A stretch of 64,000 nt of DNA, taken from assembly GCA_022828595.1 (NCBI GenBank), contig JAKGHH010000004.1:86084270-86148269 (forward strand), given 5' to 3'. Source of the stretch: Nelumbo lutea (Eukaryota > Streptophyta > Magnoliopsida > Proteales > Nelumbonaceae). Positions 56,727-64,000 of the stretch are shown one piece after another (within the stretch, counting starts at the first letter, position 1; each line of letters opens with the position of its first letter). The notes beneath the pieces are model-generated. The model was given only the letters and a program-made list of their open reading frames with translations. It was not told the DNA's origin and made no database searches. The position numbers and the translations under genes were made by a program.

Positions 56727-58379
56727 TTAACAATTGACACGGCACTAAAAGAAGGAAATCATCAAACGTGATTCATGGTTGGTTCGGATTGATTTCAAGT
56801 TAATTGGGCCCAAGTTTTTTGTTTTTTTGGGTGGTGGTAGTGGGGGGTGTGAATATCCGAATCCATGATAGGGGCCGTTTGAATAGTACAGTACCATATA
56901 TACCCCCCCAAAATTGTAATGCACTTATTAATGAAGGTGGTGTTTGGTATCGATGTCGTTGTTCTACAAAATGGTGACACATTAGTGTTACATTGAAAAA
57001 ATTGATGCTCTAAAAAGCGATAACATATTTAGAACAATTTTTTTCATAAAAAATGGTGTTCCAAGCCATGCCTTGAAAAACGAGAATGTGTGATTTAGAG
57101 CAATACTGAATTCGTCGTTTTCTCAGTTTAGAGTTCGTTACTGCCAACGAAGACACAATATAGACTTCTTATAATGAGTACCAATGCTAAAAACAGATAT
57201 GGAGCACTGATACCAAACATAAGGTATTATTATTGCCCCAGAAAATGTTCTATCTAACTATAACAATTTCAAACAAAAAAAAGACACCGTTTTTTAGAGA
57301 ACGGTGCTTCTAATCCATACATATACAACACCGTTTTCTGTATACGAAAGCGAGCTCAATATATATAGGGAAAATGATGTTGATCGATGAAAATGAGATC
57401 AACCATCCATCAGAAATGCCTCTGCAGGGTAGGTATAATTTCATTTGTTCATGGTATAATTTTCATTTTCGCTGGTTAGTTAGTTACTGTAGAAAATCTG
57501 GTTACCAAACTTGGATGCAATCAAAACTTGACAAAAGACGAGAGTATCAATGGCATGGACAAAGCACAAAGCTTTAGTTTTGTTCTTCTATGATTTGGTG
57601 GCCCCCACAGCGACGCGGATGAAAATTATGAATGAACGGCAAGGGCCCATCCCCATTGGACATATCCTTTGAATCACGCGTCGGGTCTGGATCATATACC
57701 GTCCGACATGGTACATCCCGTTGTACGTTGCCTTACGATCACGACACTTTTGCAAGTTGCAGAGCATCCACAAATTATTGAGAAGAAAACCATTGGAAAA
57801 GGCCAAACAGTCGTTGCATGCCAAACACAAACACTCGTGGACTCGCTGCAATTGTAAATCCAAACGAATCGCCTTTTTTTCTTTGTGATAATTCGATGAT
57901 TTCCAACTCTTTTTTGTATTGTACGAACGGATTAGTTTGAATTGGGTTTTTTCGGTATATTATATACTTTGATAAAGTATGATACATGATTTGATCCACT
58001 ATCATATGTCATCAAATCACCTCTCTGTCATTGAGTTGATCTAGACTGGCTTGTTTCGCCATCTTGTATATATACAGGCTGTAGTACTTTATAAATGATT
58101 GCAGGTGGTGTTTGGGTGGTGAATAGTGCTTACTTTGGTCCTTCATGGGCTCTTTTAAAAGGTGTCAATTAGGTCAATTGGTAAAGTCTTTAGCTGATTG
58201 TAGTAAAGAAATTGAAATAAAACCATTGAGGGAGTTATTGATTTGAGAGATGACAATGGGCTACCTCCATTGTATACTCCCATTAAGCCAGAAAAGTTAA
58301 AAACAAAAAGGTGAATTTAAATACACCTTGTAAATTAAATTTATGGTTAAATTCATACAAAATAAGAGAAGCTGAAAGT
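56727..58379. other. Intergenic, no gene seen
   Basis: Contains the MITE-like phrases noted at 56935-57340. The frame 57588-57863 (-) has no domain. No host gene was recognised. Confidence 0.4.
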
Positions 58380-58760
58380 ACGGATGGATTCGAGCCGAGT
58401 CAGATATTTGGTTATTCGAACTTAACTCGTTGAAACTGTGTTAGGTTCGAGCTCGAGCTCGGCTTAATTTAAACCTCATAAGTTTGAGCTCGACTACAAG
58501 TCAAGTTTTTTTCTAAAAATTAAAAATCATACATATAAAAAACTAAAAATATTTTTAATACAAGCAAAAAATTAAGAATTATAAAAATTATTTATTATAT
58601 ATATTATTTATTATACTAGGCTTGCGAGCCTTATGAGTCGAGCTTCACTAGGCTTGTGCTCGTCTCGATTAACAAACGAGCCTATATATCAAGCTCGAGC
58701 TCGGCTCGTGAAAAGCTCGATTCTCGAATAACTCATGAGAAGTTCGTCCCTTGGCCACCC
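58380..58760. repeat. Decayed element with GAGCTCGAGCTCG motifs
   Basis: CGAGCTCGAGCTCGGCTT near 58450 and AGCTCGAGCTCGGCTCGTG near 58690 lie in inverted arrangement around an AT-rich centre. The motif content resembles the hAT-like MITE at 48843-49547. Ends unclear. Confidence 0.4.
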
Positions 58761-59122
58761 CAAGCAGAAAGTTAAGGGAAGGTTTCTCACAATTCAATGA
58801 ATCTTGATTCATTAATTGGTGGCTCCAAGCCTCCTATTCCTATGGTATCACAAATTTATGGTTCATCGTCATAATCTAAGCCTTGTCTCAACTATATGGG
58901 GTCGGTTTAGGGGTGTGATTTGGGTAGGCTTGGGCTGTACTTTTGTCAAAATTTGAATAGGTCCAATCAAAAGCTTAAGCCTAAAACAATGTAAAATGTT
59001 TACTCCGGTCAACGAGAGTTGTACTCTATGCCAGCTTCAAAAATCTTGTTTCGTCATTCTATTCTATTTAATGCTATATCCATTTTCTATATATTGGTCC
59101 ATCAAATCCATAGATCATGATG
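58761..59122. other. Intergenic with a retroposon-tail-like phrase
   Basis: CTAAGCCTTGTCTCAACTAT followed by ATGGGGTCGG near 58880-58905 resembles a 3'-end phrase common in plant retroposons (a worn copy may lie near 45040). No gene. Confidence 0.3.
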
Positions 59123-59127
59123 GGTTA

Positions 59128-59781
59128 TGTTGACACTCGGATTGGTCGAGCGCAACAAAGTAAACTCGCTCCCAAGCTTTGAAGGAAGGCCAGAGGCTTT
59201 GAGAGTCCGGAGGAGATGAGATGAGGCCGAGGCGGATTGTTCCTACGAATACCGTAGAGGCCGAGGGCTTGTACTAAGAAGGGGGTTCGAGGAGAAACGA
59301 GATATGGCTGCTCACTTGCACGTGTAGGGGGTCTGGAGGAGCTTTCAGTAGTGGCTCTACAAGGAAGAAGGTGTTAGAGGCTTCGGGTGGGAACCCGGGG
59401 CAAGGACTCCGACGATCAAGTTAGTATATGCACAAGGCAAGTAGTAAGTCTGGAGTCAAGGGGTCCAAACAGGGGCTCAGATAATGCTAGATCCTCAGAG
59501 GAGAGAGTATTAGAGATTACTGAAGTTCCGAATCCTTTACTTTGTGGGGAGTGCCTTGTATTTATAGTTAGAGTAGCTAGGGAGTAGTTGGGCTCGAATG
59601 GTCCAAATGTGAGATATACGAGGGCCTGGCAAGATGTTCTGCCATTACCTCGCAACACCCTATGATTGGGTCCACTTGGTCCGCATCGGGTAACCCGAGC
59701 GTCCTCATGACGAGCCTATGCTGGCGCCCTCTAGTCGACACGCATCAACCTTATATAGGCCAGCCTAATGCGCCTACATCA
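59128..59781. mobile_element. Solo LTR, 654 bp
   Basis: TGTTGACACTCGG...CGCCTACATCA (TG...CA) with a perfect 5-bp duplication GGTTA (59123-59127, 59782-59786). GC-richer than its surroundings. There are no coding domains, and small frames inside are not supported. Confidence 0.82.
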
Positions 59782-59786
59782 GGTTA

Positions 59787-61309
59787 TTTGGATATAAACT
59801 AATTATCCTTCCAAGTGACATATATAGCGTTGGACATGTAAAAAAATTTCTTGGTTTGATAGCTGATAAACTATTTTACCTTTCTTATATGGAAAAACAT
59901 GGATTATAATTGAATTAATTATTAATAATTATTATAAACTAAATTATTTAATTATTATTCATCTAAATATTCATAAATAATTCAATAAGGCTTTTACTAT
60001 CATGTGATTATTCATGCCAAATATCTTTTTTTTTCTTTCTTTCGTTTTCTTTTTTCTTTTTTCTTTCTTTGGTTTTCTTTCTTTTCCTCCTCCTCCTCCT
60101 CCTCCTCCTCCTCCTTCTTCTTCTTCTTCTTCTTCTTCTTTGTTTCATGGGGATACACAATGGGAAATGGCATTTACATAATAAAACCCATGCATCTGAT
60201 GGAACATGCCATAACATCAGTATTCAAATTCAATCCAACTAACAAAACAGATAACATTCTCAAATCTGATTCGATCCATTTCCCAAAGGTTGTGTTTGGT
60301 TACAATGTAAACGTAAATATGTACATTGCATATTTACCCTTTTTTTCAATTCATGAATACAAATGCGGTTCACATTTTAAATTATTTTTATACTCATCTT
60401 ATTTGTTTGAAATCCGTACAAAGTATGGACCCATCATTAAATGCTCCAACTATCTTATGTTCCAATGTCTTAATTATCAAAAGAACACAAAATTATATCC
60501 AAAAAATAAATACAACAATATTCCTTAGAATACAAAAATATTAAAAAATACATTTTTAATCAAATAACCATTACCTTTTTACATATTAAATAAACGCTTA
60601 CAAATGCAAAGTTAGATACATACATACATACCTCGGTTCGACGTTTATATCACAAACAAAAGTAGCCAAAGAGACATTCGAATCCGACTTAAACTAATTT
60701 AATTGGAATGGAAATAGCTGGTGAGTGGTGAGCCGGTAGTGTTATGTGGAATGTAGCTAGCGTCATATATAGTTGATATTTCAATAGCTGTAATATCAGT
60801 ATGGGCAATATCTATGAAGTTTTACAAAATATTCTGTGAAGGATGAAGTCAAATCCACGAGGACTGACTACGGTTTCCCCAAGTCGTAACCTAGGGGTTA
60901 GCTTATGCGTTCAAGTCCAAGTTGCCCACAGATGGAATGTATTAAAAAGGAACAAATATAAAGTCATGAGGAGAAAGCGTGGAAAAAAAAATCCTCCTCC
61001 TTTTTCCCTTTTCACATCTAAAAGAATATAGCAAATGAAAAAAAGTTCCACGCTTGTCCATCAAAGAAAAGACCTTTTAGCAAATCAAAGGAGAGAGAGA
61101 GAAGCAAATCAAAGGAAAGAGAGAGAGTCACTTCAACCAGGACAATTTGCCAAGGACTCTCGTCAACAAAAGCCCTGAACTTGAGTATGAAGAAGTCACC
61201 GGGGCAAATTATTGATTATATACTTCAACCTAGAAAATTTTTATTATCATGAAATGGGATAAATTATAATTTTCATTTTTTGTTTGATAAATGGACACCA
61301 AGGTTTAAA
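59787..61309. other. Intergenic, no gene seen
   Basis: Holds a compound microsatellite at 60085-60140, followed by CATGGGGATACACAATGG, a phrase shared with the SINE tail at 28800-28830. Frames at 60004-60528 are driven by the microsatellite and AT-rich DNA. Confidence 0.4.
60085..60140. repeat. (TCC)n(TTC)n compound microsatellite
   Basis: About ten TCC units followed by about nine TTC units. Confidence 0.92.
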
Positions 61310-61550
61310 ATATTAATACAATTTGATAGGGAAGAAAGGGTGCAATTAATTCCTATTTTAAACCAAATAGCTACCCTTTTTTAGGTTTGTCTTTCAAAAT
61401 TTGGGAAAGGGGTGGTAGTAATATTATTTAATATTTAAATTATATATATATATATATTTTTTAAATGTATCAATGACTAGCTGATACAATATATATCGAC
61501 TGATACGGTTTGATACATTGCAAAATTTTTATCCTTGATAGATATTAATC
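61310..61550. repeat. Dispersed repeat related to 46249-46485
   Basis: CCAAGGTTTAAAATATTAAT at the left, a (TA)n run at 61441-61461, then CTGATACGGTTTGATACATTGC and CCTTGATAG at the right. Confidence 0.4.
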
Positions 61551-61637
61551 TGATAGCTAAAATACTTTTATGATCAATACTTTATATATATAAAGCATGC
61601 CAACTATCACAAGCTGCGATCCCTATCTCAATTGCAT

Positions 61638-61815
61638 AGTTCAAGGGTCTGGTTTCTGGGTCGAACGATCTATTGGACGGTTCAAATGGTTCAATTGTCT
61701 GGGTTTGCTGACCAAATCAACGATTTTTTGCAAAATAATGGTTCTAGGTAAAACGGAATCGGTTATCTGATCGGTTTCCAGTTTTTTCAGTCTAGCGGTC
61801 CGGTTTTGAAACATG
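61638..61815. repeat. Dispersed repeat, GGTTTTGAAAC end
   Basis: CAAGGGTCTGGTTTCTGGGTC at the left and CGGTCCGGTTTTGAAACATGG at the right. The interior phrases TTCAAATGGTTCAATTGTC and ACCAAATCAACG also occur at 63208-63495. Confidence 0.5.
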
Positions 61816-61829
61816 GTAATAATCCCTTT

Positions 61830-61948
61830 GGCTCAGTTTGGAAGGAATACAAATCCAAATATGTAGAGTGCAAAGTCTTATATTTTATATTATTTTGTAT
61901 GTATTTGCACTGTATATATTTGCATTTGTACTCCTTCCAAACTGAGTC
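61830..61948. mobile_element. Tourist-like MITE, copy 6
   Basis: GGCTCAGTTTGGAAGGAATA...CTCCTTCCAAACTGAGTC, 119 bp, flanked by TTT on both sides, a one-base variant of the usual TTA target. Confidence 0.83.
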
Positions 61949-63207
61949 TTTACCTAAACTTTGGACTATAAAAAGAAACGAAAAGAAAATGCATGAAAGG
62001 AATTTATCAGTTTATTTCTAAAACTTATTTCTTTTCTTGTTCTTTTCAACAGAAAAGTCTCCAGAAATACAAACAACTAAGGATTTAAGAACATTTGCCA
62101 TACTTACAGAAATGGAATGAGCACAATTAGCTAATAGTTCGCAGCTTTGTTGGCTTCCCGATAGTTCAACACTAACTTTAATTCGCTTTTGCAGTCTTCA
62201 GTTTATTATTGTTATTATCTTTTACATGAATATTATTCAATATTCTTAGGGTTGTCAATTGATCAGATACAATAATTTAGATGTGTATTTATAACTGAAT
62301 TGGATAAACAAATATCCTAATTCAATCCAACTAATAAATGGATCGAGTTTCCAAATTGGATCCAATTCCATTCAATAATTGACCAATTGGAATCTGTCCC
62401 TTGAGAATGAGAATCCATTCCTGTCTGAATTCCCACCCCAATTCCAATTCAAATTAGGCTAAATATTCCAACCCGGAAAAAAAACGCCACCTAATAAATA
62501 AATCTCTATATAAACATGGAAATCTAACTAAAAATAAAATTAAACTGTCTTTTCTTTAATTTGTCAACCATTAGAAGTAGCTGATATAAGAGACTTACAA
62601 CTCAAATCCCTATGGGAAGAATCAGTAGAGCTCAAAAATTTCAATTCCGTTTGTCCCACGGTGTTCTTGTCTCCTTGGATTAATATATAGCTTGAACAAC
62701 AGAAATTTGTTAATAGGGTGGAATCAACTGGATAGAGACTTCGATAGCTCGAAGACCTCAATATTCTATATTTTGACTGTTAGAAGTTAAACCCGGAAGG
62801 AAGACTTTTATTATCAAAATGCCTTCTATGTGTAATTATAGTCATGTAAAGCCACATTCCCTACCAAATATGATGTGCTATTTTTGTTTTTCTTCTGTTG
62901 ATGTGATCATTTGAACAGAATGAGAAGAAAACATTCCCTAGTTCCTTTAATTTGTAAGGTTTGACCTTGACCAATTAAAACCAACACTAATTCCAACATC
63001 CAGTTGATGTGTCACAAATATAATTAAGCCCTTCTCGAAGTTAACCAATGGAGAGATGATTCGTGCATGGTGCAGTTGGATGCGAGTTGAATAGATTCGA
63101 ATGGAGTGGTTTAAAAGAAGGCTTCATAGTAGCGGGTCAACTTTTTCAAACATTTGCAGAATAGGAAATGCGGGGAATTGGGAAATTTTCCACCTAATTT
63201 ACTCAGT
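61949..63207. other. Intergenic, no gene seen
   Basis: Near 62258-62400 the phrase AGGGTTGTCAATTGATCAG starts a possible hAT-like MITE fragment. The rest is AT-rich and without supported frames. Confidence 0.35.
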
Positions 63208-63495
63208 CAAGGTTTTTAAAATTGGACCGGATAGGCAACCATTATTCGGACCGGCTCCTGGGTCAAATGGTTCAACAATTCGCTTTGAATGGATGGCCTA
63301 TTATGACTTAAAAAATAAAAAATTTAAAAAAACAGCCAAAATCATTGTTTGGGTCGACCGTTCAACAGTTCAATCACCCGGGTCAGTGGTTCATTGACCA
63401 AATCAATGGTTTTGGCCAAAAAGCGGTTTTAGGGAGAAACAGAACCTGTTTTTTCTGGTCTAACCATCCGATCTGATCTAGTTTTGAAAACCATG
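63208..63495. repeat. Dispersed repeat with inverted GGTTTTnAAA ends
   Basis: CAAGGTTTTTAAAATTGGACC at the left and GTTTTGAAAACCATG at the right. The interior shares TGGGTCAAATGGTTCAAC and GACCAAATCAATGG with 61638-61815. Overlapping frame 63101-63397 is not supported. Confidence 0.5.
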
Positions 63496-63618
63496 TACTC
63501 AGTTTTACTCAACTTCTAGGCCAGCTCAAAATCTTAGCATTTGAAGACGTTATTGGCTTTCCTGTGTGAGAGTTTCTTAGGCTCCATCCGCTTTTTAGGA
63601 AGTTACTTACTTGGGTAA

Positions 63619-63942
63619 GGGCATGTTTGTTTGCTCTAAAGTCCAATATCTGAAAGTGCAATAATTACATTAAGAGGTATATTGGTACTGGTGAACTTTT
63701 TCTTTCTTCTAAACTCTGAAGGTAGAGAATATTGTTATAAATTCTGAAAATGATCAAATATCCATTTTGATCACATATATGAGAGTTTTTGTGTCTTTTT
63801 AAGAGTATCATTGTAAAAGAAAAAATTGTATGCTTATACTTTAAGAGATAAGAAATAAGAGGAAACAAACAACCATTTTTCTCTTAAAGTTAAAAGATTC
63901 CTCTTATGAAGAGATAAGAGTTAAGAGGAAATGAACAATCCC
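63619..63942. mobile_element. Second Tourist-like family, copy B
   Basis: 324 bp, TIRs GGGCATGTTTGTTTGCTC and GAGGAAATGAACAATCCC, with a perfect TAA duplication on both sides (63616-63618, 63943-63945). No coding capacity. Confidence 0.8.
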
Positions 63943-64000
63943 TAAGATTAGTCATGTTACTCAAATAAGTGCATTTATCCATGCTCTTATATTTCCCAAG

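Noticed and set aside
57588..57863. 91-codon - strand ORF
   Set aside because: No recognisable domain, and overlapping open frames on both strands suggest chance.
60004..60528. 174-codon ORF with poly-Ser/Phe, and its antisense poly-Arg ORF
   Set aside because: Both are translations of the (TCC)n(TTC)n microsatellite and AT-rich flank. No domain or codon signal.
1..64000. CRISPR arrays, bacterial-type operons, toxin-antitoxin or phage-defence modules
   Set aside because: The window is plant nuclear DNA. The repeats seen are LTRs, MITEs, SINEs and microsatellites, with no regularly spaced spacer array.

Overview
The window is nuclear DNA of a flowering plant: plant-type spliced exons, plant Ty1/copia and Ty3/gypsy LTR retrotransposons primed by initiator-Met tRNA, plant L1 LINEs, a TRIM, tRNA-derived SINEs and many MITEs. 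The species cannot be fixed from the sequence. There are no bacterial operons, CRISPR arrays or rRNA genes. All family names rest on motifs read by eye, with no database search.

Region 1 (1-31257) is essentially one host gene on the + strand, a DUF2358 (NTF2-like fold) protein probably imported into plastids. Five 3'-terminal exons are visible (7052-7117, 28252-28334, 29680-29726, 30988-31066, 31168-31257). They join in one open frame of about 121 residues with GT-AG junctions. Earlier exons lie left of the window. The intron upstream of the first visible exon holds a near full-length antisense L1 LINE (about 395-6591). The next intron is 21,134 bp and filled by nested elements. An antisense LINE (remnants at 7735-10139, 22921-23764 and from 27905) was split by a gypsy element (10140-22920). 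That gypsy was split by copia-1 (13639-20562), and copia-1 by a solo LTR (15718-17659). The same LINE was also hit by copia-2 (23765-27899), whose 5' LTR carries a hAT-like element (23961-24908). LTR divergence estimated by eye falls from gypsy (about 6-7%) to copia-1 (about 3%), which agrees with the nesting order. The later introns hold a SINE containing a TRIM, and a Tourist-like MITE.

Region 2 (31258-36400) holds the second host gene, an intact single-exon DUF868 protein on the - strand (34592-35569).

Region 3 (36400-64000) shows no convincing host gene. It is AT-rich intergenic DNA with hAT-like MITEs (several with 8-bp target duplications), Tourist-like MITEs (TTA/TAA duplications), a decayed antisense LINE (about 39140-41340), two solo LTRs (about 42155-42858 and 59128-59781), short palindromic repeats, a tandem array near 55.7 kb and microsatellites.

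I found no new enzymatic or defence system. The most notable object is the DUF2358 gene, which appears to keep an intact spliced frame across an intron packed with four-deep nested retrotransposons, with the LTR elements in sense orientation.
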